64,000 nt of DNA from Niebla homalea (taxonomy: Eukaryota > Ascomycota > Lecanoromycetes > Lecanorales > Ramalinaceae): the NCBI GenBank assembly GCA_019925105.1, contig JAHGAU010000009.1, positions 868,001 through 932,000 on the forward strand, in the 5' to 3' direction. Shown here in pieces: positions 10,677 through 20,598 of the stretch (positions are counted from its first letter, which is position 1; every line of letters starts with the position of its first letter). The notes under the pieces are model-generated. The model ran no database searches and had not been told where the DNA came from. It saw nothing but the letters and a program-made list of their open reading frames with translations. Made by a program: the position numbers and the translations under genes.

Positions 10677-12776
10677 ATGCCCGTTTTCATGAATCCTTTC
10701 CAGAAGCACGACGTAAGCGATTTTCCAGATACTTACGTGCCCTTGGGGCATGCACAGAGACACCACTCTGTGGTCTCTGCCCATGGCAATAAGCCCGCAG
10801 GCTTATCCCCAGGGGGAATAGCCGATGATACGAAAGTGAAACGAGGTGACAGCATCAAGAGTGGGGACGCAGGTGGTCTCGTAGATGAGCTCACCTTGGA
10901 GGCACTTCGCGCAGAGATAGATGCGGATGTGGAAGCTGCTGGGCACGACACCGCATACGATCGAAAGGCCAAGGTCATCAATAAGGCCATCATGGATATT
11001 GGAATGGGATGGTATCAGTGGCAGCTATTCGTCCTGTGTGGTTTCGGATGGTTGGCCGATAACATGTGGCTGCAGACAGTAGCTCTGACTTTGCCCTCCT
11101 TGACCTCGGAATTTGGGCCCACCGCGACGAACGTACGATACACAACCTGCGCCACATTTATCGGCCTGTGCATTGGCGCTTCCTTTTGGGGTGTTGCATC
11201 CGATGTGCTCGGTCGTAGGTTGGCCTTCAATATGACCCTTTTCCTGGCAGGGGTCTTCGGATTGGCTGTCGGTGGAGGTCCTAGTTGGATCGGTACCTGT
11301 GGGCTTTATGCTTCATTAGGAGTTGGCGTAGGAGGAAATCTTCCTGTGGACGGTGCTCTCTTCCTCGAATTCATTCCGTCTGCCTCTCAGGGCCTCTTGA
11401 CGCTCCTCTCTGTCTTTTGGCCTGTAGGGCAATTGATTGGCTCCTTGGTCGCCTGGGGCTTCCTCACAAAGTACAAGTGCGATGCAAGTCTTCCAGCCTG
11501 CCCTATCGCCGCTCCAGGCGAGGACTGCTGTGCTAAGGCTGATAATATGGGTTGGCGATATGTAAGTCCCAGGTCCATTGCATGTTCCGCTCAAGAGTAT
11601 GAAAATTGAGCAGCAGAAACTCCATGTCTTATCTGACTATTCCTCTCTTGGGAAACCCCCCAACATAGTATTCTGCTTCTCGTACTTGTTGGCTAACTCG
11701 ACGTCTGCAGTTCAACATCGTCATAGGGGCCATTACCTTCTTGATGTTTGTGTGTCGCTTCTTCCTCTTCCACCTTTTCGAATCTCCCAAGTTTCTTCTG
11801 GCCCGAGGACGGCAACGTGAGGCTGTCGCAACGGTCCACGGCATCGCATACAAGAACAAGAAGAAGACATGGTTATCAGAGGAAGTATTGAACGCGATAG
11901 GGGGAGATCCCGAAATCGTGAGCACTGCAAAGCTGTCCACTGCGGCCATCGTGAGCCGGTTCTTCAGCAAGTTCTCTAAAGATCGGATCGGGCCCCTGTT
12001 CGCTACCAAACGTAAGGACTCTGAAATATTTCTTTCTATCAAGAGAAAGGATTGGCTTTCAAGCACGCTCCTTCACAACATGTTTGCATGCTCCGTCTTC
12101 ACTCACTTAGAATCGCCACTGATATTAAAATATTTGTCCAGGCCTCGGTTGCATGACGGCTTTGATTTGGTTTTGCTGGTTAACGATAGGGATGGGGTAT
12201 CCTCTATTCAACGCTTTCCTGCCTCAATATCTTGAGAATGCCGGGAAGAATCAGGCACCTACACCCAACAACATTGTGTATCGCAACTATGCCATCACGT
12301 CGATCGTCGGTGTACCTGGTAGTTTCATTGCGTATTTCACAGTGGATATCAAATATATCGGTCGCAAGGGAACAATTGCCGCCGCCACGCTGGTCACTGG
12401 AATCCTACTTTTCCTATTTACGTTGAGCTCTGATTCGAGCTACCAGCTCACTTTCAGCAGCCTTGAGGCTTTCTTCCAAAGTGAGTCCAGCTGGTTCACC
12501 GATTTGCGACAAATGATTGACCTAAGGTTAGATATCATGTACGGCGTTCTGTATGCGTACACACCGGAAGTATTTCCAGCACCAAATCGCGGGACCGGTA
12601 CTGGCATTGCGTCCTGTTTGAATCGCCTTGCAGGTCTCTGCGCTCCCATTGTGGCTGTCCACGCTGGCAAAATCAATCCAAATGCTCCTGTATATGCATC
12701 GGGAGCCTTGATACTCGCTGCCTTTATCGCAATGTGCTGTTTCCCTATTGAGACCCGAGGGAAGAGCAGCCTCTAA
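10677..12776 (+). CDS. MFS transporter, SVOP-like / general substrate type
   Basis: Four exons, 10677-11561, 11711-12011, 12142-12480 and 12532-12776, give 589 aa. Introns are 149, 130 and 51 bp with GTAAG/GTGAGT donors. The open frame extends to a TTG at 10668, but the first ATG (10677) is the sensible start. A cytosolic N-terminus of about 110 residues leads into IGMGWYQWQLF and GFGWLADNMWLQ (TM1, with Asp128). Motif A, GVASDVLGRR, is at 172-181. TM6 is followed by a Cys-rich luminal loop between TM5 and TM6 or after TM6 (KCDASLPACP..EDCC), then FHLFESPKFLLARGR, WLTIGMGYPLFNAFLPQYL and the conserved YAYTPEVFPAPNRGTGTG in the last exon. These match the fungal SVOP-like clade related to sugar porters; the substrate is unknown. 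All family motifs are intact. The 51-bp last intron is a multiple of three and carries no stop. Confidence 0.9.
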
Positions 12777-13360
12777 ACTGAATCGTCTTCGACCGCAGAT
12801 CATTGGAGCCGAGGTGGGTTGGACGTGGTGTGAGGTTGGGTTGGATGCTAGAGAAAGACGAGTTCTGGATATTCTACGACTACGATTGTATGTTGCGAGT
12901 CTCGTTGCTGGGCTACTGATGGGCATTATTCTATGGGCAAGCCTTCCATTTACTCTTAGAGAGTAGCGCGTCGTCATACATGAATTGATGTGGAGTCTGA
13001 AAATCGCCCCGTTCATACGCGTACCTACATCCACTCTCAATCTTAAGACCATGGTGGAAGAAGCGGTGCAGCTTCAATTTTGCAGGAGCGTAGAGGCCCT
13101 GATCTAGTAAAGAAGTAATCTGCTCCAGTCATTTTATCATCACTGCCTAGATAGTACGGTCCTTTACCTGTATTGAAAACAGTATGGTATCCTAACAGAT
13201 GCTTGAAAGATGACCCAGCTTTTGATACGTTTGTTTCACGATCTATTACGCAACAACAATAATAAGCGCGTCGTAATGAACATTATCATTCCATTCCTAT
13301 GAATTATGAATGCAACCCTTACAGGAATAACCTGTGTAACTGTCCTGGAAAATCATCTCT
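12777..13360. other. intergenic region before the F-box gene
   Basis: No gene is seen. It must contain the terminator of the SVOP-like gene and the promoter of the F-box gene, both on the plus strand. Confidence 0.4.
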
Positions 13361-15168
13361 ATGGATTCACTACCTGCTGAAGTTATTCTACATATATTAA
13401 ACTGTAAGTCGGGACTCCTCTGTCATCCAAAGCCCACTGAAGGGAATGGAGGAGCACAGTATGACTCAAGGCCTCGGCATTTGGTATAGTTTTGCCCGTA
13501 CGATCTATTCTACGACTCCAGCAAGTCTCCTCACGATATCATCACTTGACTACCGATAATGAGCTTTGGCGGCAGCTTTGTCTTCCAGCTCTCCCTTCTG
13601 ATTCCGCCGTTTCGAGGCCGCTCACCACCGCAAGACCAATACCCAACAGGGAGGTCTTGGACTTACAAAGGATCGTCCGAAACCCACCGTCGTCTCATTA
13701 TGCAAGTTTTGACCCCAGCGATGATATCCCTGTGAGCTTAGCCAAGCTTGAGAAACCTGTCTCCAAAGCGTCAGTTGTAAATTGGGAACCGGCAGCCCCT
13801 GGTGAGCGAATAGACTGGTCATCCGAGTACGTTGCCAGACATGCACCTATCTCGCTGGACTGGCTACCCCAGCCACGTTATGTGACCGGGTCGCTTGAGC
13901 GACGGCTCGAGGTCCAGGGTCTAGCATTGTTGAACGAAAGAATAGCCCTCGGCCCTGTCGAAGATGGTAGTATTTGCCTCTGGAGCATCGGATCCCATGA
14001 CAAGGAGTACACTCGGCTACTGAATCGTAGCCAGGCCGGCCTGTTATTGCGAAGTGGTAGGAAGGGTTCTGCCAAGCTGCGAACCTTGCCTAATCCAGGT
14101 ATCGTTGAATGCGTGTCCGTGGACAGAGTACGGAACAAGGCGTACTTTGCGATCGATTCCACTCTGAATGAAGTGGATCTTGCAACACTCCAGGTAGTGG
14201 CACATCAGAATTACTCGCAACCGATAACCGTGATTTCCGAGGCTTGTTGTCCAACCCCTTTAACAGTTGGGACGTCTCGTTACCTCCATCTTCACGACCC
14301 ACGGGATGGTGCAAAAAGCTGTAGGTGCTCTAACGAGATTCCGGTGCAGACGAGGGAGCATAACTATTTCGATCGCATTCACGGAGGCGACTCTCGTCAT
14401 GCTATTCTTACAGAGCCGGTCCCGTTGTCGATTGTCCATGCTACCGCGCATGCTGTTCACGTCGCCGGCCGCTTTCCTAGCATCGTCGTTTACGATAGAC
14501 GCTTTTTTCCGCAGGTGGACAAGTCCATTTACTCTGGCGCAAGCTTAAGCTGTATTGCCCCTTTCCGGTCGACACATGGACTTAGCCTGGCTGCAGTAGG
14601 TGAATACAAAGGGAAAGGATCATTGGAAGTCTACCCGCTCAACATGCCTTTACCACCAGGGGATTTGGGCACTGTCAAAAATCGCACATCCGCTTCCAGA
14701 TGTAAAGTCTTGTCTGTAATCCCGCATGGCGCTCGTCTACTTACTACTGACGGCGATGGTTCGCTGAAATGGACAGAACGGGATGGATCCACTCTCGTAC
14801 GGAGATGGAATGTCAATTCTTATACATCTGATGCTGACAGATCGCTCCCTTCAGACGTGCCCATGACTGGAATCTTCAATAACCAAGTCAATGAAGGTGA
14901 AGTCGTACGTAAAATGGTTGCAAGCAATTTGCGAGCGAATTGTGACACATGTCTTTGGACAGGAGAGAGACTAGGCGTGTTGCATTTCGGGCACGAGAGA
15001 AAGCTACATGAGCAGGGGCAAGGCACAGGAATCAAGGCTGATGATCTCCGCGACGACTCCGATTTTGCGGGCAGAGAGGCGCAGGATTATGAACTCCACA
15101 TGAGGCAGGCGTTAGAGCGACAAGCGAACGAGGTCAGGTTTATGCAAGGCTTGGGATTTTCTGGGTAA
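13361..15168 (+). CDS. F-box protein with WD40-like region
   Basis: Two exons: a 43-base first exon, 13361-13403, and 13490-15168, joined across an 86-bp intron (GTAAGT donor, GTATAG acceptor) to give 573 aa. The short first exon is needed to complete the F-box, which runs over residues 3 to about 45: LPAEVILHILN, then after the junction FLPVRSILRLQQVSSRY and ELWRQL. F-box proteins bind Skp1 and carry substrates to the SCF ubiquitin ligase. The middle has weak WD40-like strands (GSICLWSI, GSLEVYPL, DGSLKWTE), probably a degenerate propeller for substrate binding. The C-terminus (DYELHMRQALERQANEVRF) looks helical. It is convergent with the next gene, 227 bp away. The family call is firm; target and exact fold are inferred. 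Confidence 0.85.
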
Positions 15169-15395
15169 ATCTGGAGGCTGCATACCCACAATAAGCCGTT
15201 ATCAAGCCGCAGCTTATGGCCTATGGACCTTAGAACATTGTTCGCGCGGTGCAGATGGATTTTCGAACAGAAATAGACTATCTCTGGTTATGCTCCATCA
15301 AATCTTTCGTCAGACTAGGATCCAAGGATTTCACTCGAGAAATCTATAATTACAATGGTATCCCTTGACCTGACTCTCAGCCAGAACAGCGGGCT

Positions 15396-17747
15396 TTACC
15401 CGTACACTCGATCAATCTGCAGGTCCTCGAAACCGGCCGCCTGTGTCTCTTCACCGAAGAGCATTTTAATGTTCCCCTGGAAGGTCTGGTCCGTGGTAGG
15501 AGAGACTGGTGCCGGCTGAGTCCTGATGCGGACTTTTGTGCTCATTGTCCGATACCGCTCAATTCCAGAGGATGCGTTCTCCAACACGTCAGCAGCATTA
15601 TCAGCAACTTGGGCCGTACCCGACTTAGCAGCGAGAATGACAAGACCAATCAACGATCCCCACGCACTGCTGCAGATCCTTTTCCACAACATATAGAACA
15701 CGTGGCAAAGCGCCATGGCAGCGTGCAGGAACAGCACTGAGAGCGCAAGATAGTACGCTACACTGTCCGCTCGGTATGCATAGCCGCTGACTACGACGGA
15801 CCAATGTAGCTGAGTTGCTGGGCCCGACTCTGGTGCTGGGAACTGATAAGTGCCTACCAGTATGCCTTGCTGGCTGGATGTAGAGCTGTTCCAAGGCAGT
15901 TGGGCCAGCGAGTCGGAAAAATGGATAAGGGAGCCTCCGTTGGCAGAGTAGCCCAGCCTCGACATACCATCCGCAACGACGGTCGCGATTGCACTCTCCA
16001 AAGGGGAGCTCACATCCCACCAATCGAAAATCATACCTGTACTGTTGTCCAATCCCATCCCTGTTAATAAAACAGCGAGACTGGTCCAGCCCGGTGTGCT
16101 GCTGTCGCCGAAGAGAGGCGTTAGGGTGTTGAACCAGTCCGTGTCGATTTGAAGTCGTCTCCACGAGCCATCATCGATAGGAAGGAAATTGTATTGATAG
16201 CCCGGCAAATCAGGGGCAAATGATCGGGTTCTCAGTATCTCGGCTCTCTGGATATACTCAGCGTCCAGATCTCCAACTCCACTGCCCAAGTTATTACCCG
16301 AAGCCCATCTAGCGTCGATAGAGCAAGTGAACAAAGTCGCCGTATCGGAAGAGTCAGCAAAAGGCGTCAGGACACCCAAAAACCCACTAGGTAGATCAGT
16401 GGTAGTTGAATTGTCCGACAGTCGGGAACTCTCAGGGATCTCTATCCATCTTGTACTCAATGTATTAGACGCCGGAAAGGACGTCTCGATCCAGTAGTTC
16501 AAGTCAAGCCGGACGGTATACTCTGGAAGATAAGGATACTTGAGTGACATTAGTGTGTGCAAGACAAACAGCCCACCTAGACAAGGGTAACGCACTTTAA
16601 ACAGTGTACCCGAATCATTAGCAAATACTTCTGTTATCGCACAACTTGTCCGCACAGCGGGCACCCAGCTCTGGACAGAACCAACGGTCGCATTGAAAAT
16701 TCGATAGCGAAGATTGTGGTGCGAGCTTGACGCAGGGATTCCCACCAAAGTGTCGTACCAATGCTGGGCAACATTTCGTGCAAGGACCGCAGTAGCTACG
16801 TGATTGGCTAGAACCCATGTCTCTGCCACTTCGCCTCGAGGCCGTATAGTGGACTCACGTCTCAGAACGCCATCATCAAGGATAACATCAAAGGGAATAC
16901 TCAGATGTGATTGCTTGAAGGCTTCCGCCAGTGGCGAAAAGCCGGCCCAGACACACCCTGAGGAATTTAAAGCTTCCATCTGCAGCATTTGTATGCTGGG
17001 ATTGGCACAATGAGATCCTCCTGTATCTGATGCGGTCAAATCCGAAGGCCAGAGAGAGTCTTCGTTGCCTACAAGCCAGAACGACGCGCCTCCTGCAGGC
17101 CAGTCGCTTCGCTGGGTCGGTATGGCCAATAACGCAGCCGAAGGACCAGCGAAGAGTGATACTAGGCTGATCGTAACAATGAGAAGACCAAATATCACTC
17201 TCTGGCGATGGCGAGCAAAACCTGCAAGACCAAATCTGAATTCGGGGGAGAAGAGGTATTTGGGCTCGGTGAACTGCTGTTTGGCAGACAAAATCCCCAA
17301 CGGCAAGCCTTCTGACCTAAACAACAGCTGATTCCGCATAATGTCGAGGAGAATTGTACCCAATGAAGCGACCACAAGTAATTCCTGGATCTTCGCTACT
17401 ACCTGCAAACAGAGGATATCGAGAGCCTGGATGACCGGGCCATACAAACCCTGTAAATTGGAGCCGATGAAAAAGCCGGCAAGGTTGAAGTACGCCAAAG
17501 TAATGGTCACACAGATAGGCAAGAGATGAATGAGACATTGGAGAAAAGCTTTCGTGAGGCTCTTCCGAACGATCACCTTTTTGTCCTCGTTCACTTTTCC
17601 GCGCCAAGAACGTTTAATAATTCTGGCTGTTGCTTCGCAGAGTCTCTGCAGGCTTTCTTTAATGCTTTTCCCACAATCTCGAAATTTTTGAGTGATTGGG
17701 GCTGTTCGTGACACCTGTGTGCTAGATGAAGCTGCTTTTACGAACAT
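15396..17747 (-). CDS. large fungal integral membrane protein of unknown function, 783 aa
   Basis: A single uninterrupted frame encodes 783 aa. The N-terminal 62 residues are cytosolic and basic. Hydrophobic segments lie at about 67-95, 103-138 and 183-210, followed by a large, probably extracytosolic region (about 211-660) with many N-glycosylation sequons, paired Cys and aromatic residues, then a membrane span at 662-687 and a second hydrophobic stretch near 693-707. The C-terminal 75 residues are hydrophilic, with a motif GNIKMLFGEE near 770. This layout (three N-terminal spans, large ectodomain, C-terminal span) is shared by many uncharacterised Pezizomycotina proteins that are often expanded in number; no biochemical role is known to me. 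Its 5' end faces the AT-rich block: only about 450 bp separate its start from the first transposon edge at 18204. Confidence 0.85.
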   Translation of the reverse strand: MFVKAASSSTQVSRTAPITQKFRDCGKSIKESLQRLCEATARIIKRSWRGKVNEDKKVIVRKSLTKAFLQCLIHLLPICVTITLAYFNLAGFFIGSNLQGLYGPVIQALDILCLQVVAKIQELLVVASLGTILLDIMRNQLLFRSEGLPLGILSAKQQFTEPKYLFSPEFRFGLAGFARHRQRVIFGLLIVTISLVSLFAGPSAALLAIPTQRSDWPAGGASFWLVGNEDSLWPSDLTASDTGGSHCANPSIQMLQMEALNSSGCVWAGFSPLAEAFKQSHLSIPFDVILDDGVLRRESTIRPRGEVAETWVLANHVATAVLARNVAQHWYDTLVGIPASSSHHNLRYRIFNATVGSVQSWVPAVRTSCAITEVFANDSGTLFKVRYPCLGGLFVLHTLMSLKYPYLPEYTVRLDLNYWIETSFPASNTLSTRWIEIPESSRLSDNSTTTDLPSGFLGVLTPFADSSDTATLFTCSIDARWASGNNLGSGVGDLDAEYIQRAEILRTRSFAPDLPGYQYNFLPIDDGSWRRLQIDTDWFNTLTPLFGDSSTPGWTSLAVLLTGMGLDNSTGMIFDWWDVSSPLESAIATVVADGMSRLGYSANGGSLIHFSDSLAQLPWNSSTSSQQGILVGTYQFPAPESGPATQLHWSVVVSGYAYRADSVAYYLALSVLFLHAAMALCHVFYMLWKRICSSAWGSLIGLVILAAKSGTAQVADNAADVLENASSGIERYRTMSTKVRIRTQPAPVSPTTDQTFQGNIKMLFGEETQAAGFEDLQIDRVYG

Positions 17748-17963
17748 CTTGCGCCTGGTCTAGGTAGAAGGTACAATGCACTGCTTGGCAAACAGAATGC
17801 AAACAAGGTTGGAAAATGCTTCTACCTCTGCTTTATGCTTGGTGACCCACGATTCGGCTAATGCATCGCTTGATGCAGGCTGGATTGCGGCACTGCCGGA
17901 AATAATTCCCTCTCGTACATAGGTGGCTGTTCAAAGGCAAGTACGTACAGATGTCATACACTA

Positions 17964-18131
17964 TTTGTAAAGTCGCAACCTTTACAAATCACCTAGTAAC
18001 CCATTTGCAAATGGTGAGCCACCATTCACAAAGCGTGTACCCTTAATACATAAGGCTCACTATCCCCGAATGGTACACCCTTTATGGATGGTGGCTCACC
18101 ATTGGTAAAGGCCGTGGGGTTGCTTTACAAA
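17964..18131. repeat. 168-bp imperfect inverted-repeat element, MITE-like
   Basis: The ends TTTGTAAAG (17964-17972) and CTTTACAAA (18123-18131) are exact inverted copies, each followed inward by a CAACC-like match. A second, inner pair is strong: AATGGTGAGCCACCATT near 18009-18025 faces ATGGTGGCTCACCATT near 18088-18103, with further matches of the GTGTACCC type towards the centre near 18056. The whole could fold into a long hairpin. No clear target duplication was found. It could be a MITE, a degenerate palindromic insertion or a structured RNA; it sits in the upstream region of the 783-aa membrane protein gene. Confidence 0.6.
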
Positions 18132-18203
18132 GCTGCAGATACATTCATTATGTCCTTTTCGCCCCGTCAGGGCTGTGATTGGAATGATATCAACAAGGGT
18201 ATG

Positions 18204-18424
18204 TGTCAGCCTGGGTGCAGGCATGGTGGTGGTGTTGCATGGAGTGTCACTGAGCCGTCATATAAGCGGTGCCAAGACATTACCATAGCGCGTATAGATA
18301 TTATTACCTAGCCGTATATCTTATATTACCCGGGTTTTTTATGTAGATAATATTATATTTCTTAAATAAATTATATATAATCTATATATATATTATTTAC
18401 TTTTATATATCCTTACGCTTAATA
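18204..18424 (+). mobile_element. copia-related LTR at the border of the AT-rich block
   Basis: The 221-bp unit starts TGTCAGCCTGGGTGCAGG and ends TTACGCTTAATA. Read in reverse complement it matches the LTR of the copia element at 18686-32217 at its outer end (GGCTGACA, the CCATGC and CCGC motifs) and that of the element at 45718-48195 at its inner half (GATATACGGC, ACCCGGGTAA). It is therefore an LTR of the same superfamily in the opposite orientation. The left 90 bases are almost free of RIP; the right half is strongly AT-shifted. I found no partner LTR and no duplicated flank, so it is either the left LTR of a broken element or a recombined remnant. Confidence 0.75.
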
Positions 18425-18685
18425 ATTATAAATCGAATATTATGTATTATTATAATAATTTACTTATTAATTAATTTAAAGGTATAATTAATTATTTAAA
18501 AAGGCTTAAATTAAGTCCTTAAGGTTAATATGTTATATATAAATTAAAAATGAAGAAAGAATTAAAGAATATAATAAACTTATTATTTATTATTCCTTTA
18601 TACCCTTAAGATAAACTTATATAAAATTAAGCTTGATTATTTTTACCCTCCATATCATCAGTACCCTCCCTATCATATTCACTTT
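18425..18685. other. AT-rich RIP-degraded sequence between two LTRs
   Basis: No gene is seen. It is probably internal sequence of the element whose LTR lies at 18204-18424. It ends in an 18-bp repeat that resumes after the copia insertion. Confidence 0.5.
18650..18685. repeat. 18-bp minisatellite, left part
   Basis: Two units of the type ATTTTTACCCTCCATATC are seen immediately before the copia LTR. The same period continues after 32217. Confidence 0.7.
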
Positions 18686-18912
18686 TATCACACGTATGGA
18701 CGTATGAGTATGATAGGGTAGTATGAATTAAGTATGATTTATTAAGATAAATCTATAAAAGAAGACTGTAAGATATACCCAGTTAATCTGGGATATACGG
18801 CCAGGTAATAAGATATATACGTATTATAAAAGTATCTTGGTATCACTTATATAACGGCTTAATAATACTTTATACCCGCAATATTATTATTATACTTATA
18901 CTTAAGTTAATA
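18686..18912 (-). repeat. left (3') LTR of the copia element, 227 bp
   Basis: It starts TATCACACGTATGGACG and ends CTTATACTTAAGTTAATA. The outer start is near-intact and the inner end is RIP-mutated; the right LTR shows the reverse. Confidence 0.88.
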
Positions 18913-20382
18913 TACCCCCTTAAGATTATTATTTAATAATAATCCTGGATATCCTTATATAGTTACCTCTTTTATTATAATAAAAGTTATTAATAAACCG
19001 AGAAACTTATATAAAGAAAAATATATTTTTTAAAAAGTTAAAGTTTTAATAAAAAATCGGTAACCCGGAAAGTAATAATAATAATAGAACTTTAATATAT
19101 TAATTAACTCCGGAGCTTTATATTTACTTAATAAAGCTCCGAATATTATTTTATAAAATATTATTAAATAATTATTATTAAATATACGCTAAAAAAAGTT
19201 ATAAATTGAAAAAATCGTAAAAATAAGGGAACCCGGAATAATTATCGTATATCCGGCTTATAGTTATAATTTTTTTAAGAGCTAAATCTTTCAAAATCGA
19301 TATCTCCGGGGTTTTACCGAGTCATATTACGATATAGGGTTCTTTTAAGGTTTATTATCTTTAAGGCTTAAGAGTTTAATGAATTCCTTATATTTTTATA
19401 ATAGTAAAAGCTTTATAAGGCCGTCCGTTAATATCTTTATTATTAATATATACTTAATATTAATCGTTTTCTTTTAATATTCTTATTATAATTAATAATA
19501 ATATATATCTATATAACGGAGTTTTATTATAAACTATAAGTTTATCCCTTAAATTATACGGATTATTTAAGTATTATTATATTTAATCTTTAATAAATTA
19601 AATAAATTTAATATAATTAACTTAAAGAAACGGTTTTATTATATAAGTTCTTTTATTATAAAAGTAAAGTTAAAGAGTTTAGCTTTAATAAAGCTTATTA
19701 TTATTATTTTTTACTTTATTACTTTTTAATCGATTAAGTTTTTAAAGAGCTTAAAGATATAGCCTTATAAGCTATACTATATCTCCGTATCGTTAATAAA
19801 GGATACGTTAAATAAAGCTATAAATACAGTATAGGGATCTTTAATACGCTTATTATAAATGATTATATAATATTTTATATAAGCGAGGTATTATAATACT
19901 TATATAATTAATTCTTAATAATATTATAACGGGTTTATAAGGAACTTAGATAGCTTTAAGGTTAAGAAGGCTATATTTGTTTTTATCGTTATAATAATAA
20001 AGTTAATTAAGCCGACGAATTATTAATATACGTGGATTTCTTAAAGTATTATTTAATTAATATTCTTAATAAATATATTAATATTACGTAGAAATACTTT
20101 AACAATTCGGTTTATTATTATAATATTAAATTTAATTATAAGCTTATCAATATAACTATCTTAATATAAACGGATTTAACGAGTTAATCTATCTCGTATT
20201 ATCCTTATACCTAAGAATTACTTAAGTTTACCTAGGTTTCTTATCTTATATCTTTAAAAAAATTAACTTTAAAAGTTATTTACTTTTTAATTATTTTTTC
20301 GATTATAAATAATAACGATATTATTTATGAAAAAGAAAACTATTATATAATTGTTAATAAAAAAATATTTAACTTCCGGGAA
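18913..20382 (-). pseudogene. copia pol 3' part (RT/RNase H end), degraded
   Basis: The minus-strand translation at about 19370-19460 has the end of copia RNase H. The rest is too damaged to place domains exactly. The stretch also holds the 3' untranslated module shared with two non-autonomous elements (about 18913-19350), including a stem-loop at 19111-19141. Confidence 0.6.
19111..19141. other. conserved 11-bp stem-loop in the copia 3' module
   Basis: CGGAGCTTTAT and ATAAAGCTCCG are perfect inverted copies around a 9-base loop. The same hairpin occurs at 46133-46165 in the non-autonomous element although the surrounding sequence has diverged, so the fold may have been selected in the RNA. 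Confidence 0.7.
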
Positions 20383-20598
20383 TATCAGGGTTCAGGGGTA
20401 TTGGTAGCTCAGGAGTAGGCCCTACCGGGCCTATCCCGGGCCAAGCCCGGGGTTAATCCGGCACCCAGGAGTGTTACCGACTGGGTATATTAGGGCCTTC
20501 GGCCCCTTCACTTTTACACCTTTATACTTTAATATCTTTAATTATACGCAATATACCCTTTGCCTCCTAACTACCTTAAAGGGGCTTATACTTTAATA
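20383..20598 (+). repeat. 5' LTR of gypsy copy A, 216 bp
   Basis: It begins TATCAGGGTTCAGGGG (first dinucleotide mutated from TG) and ends CTTATACTTTAATA. A GC-rich core with CCCGGGCCAAGCCCGGGG is preserved because it has few CA/TG sites. Confidence 0.88.

Noticed and set aside
12012..12049. A 38-bp intron in the SVOP-like gene
   Set aside because: It is too short and leaves the next exon out of frame; the single 130-bp intron 12012-12141 restores the family sequence exactly.
18084..18311. 75-codon frame at the border
   Set aside because: It runs from the inverted-repeat element into the LTR at 18204; no domain.
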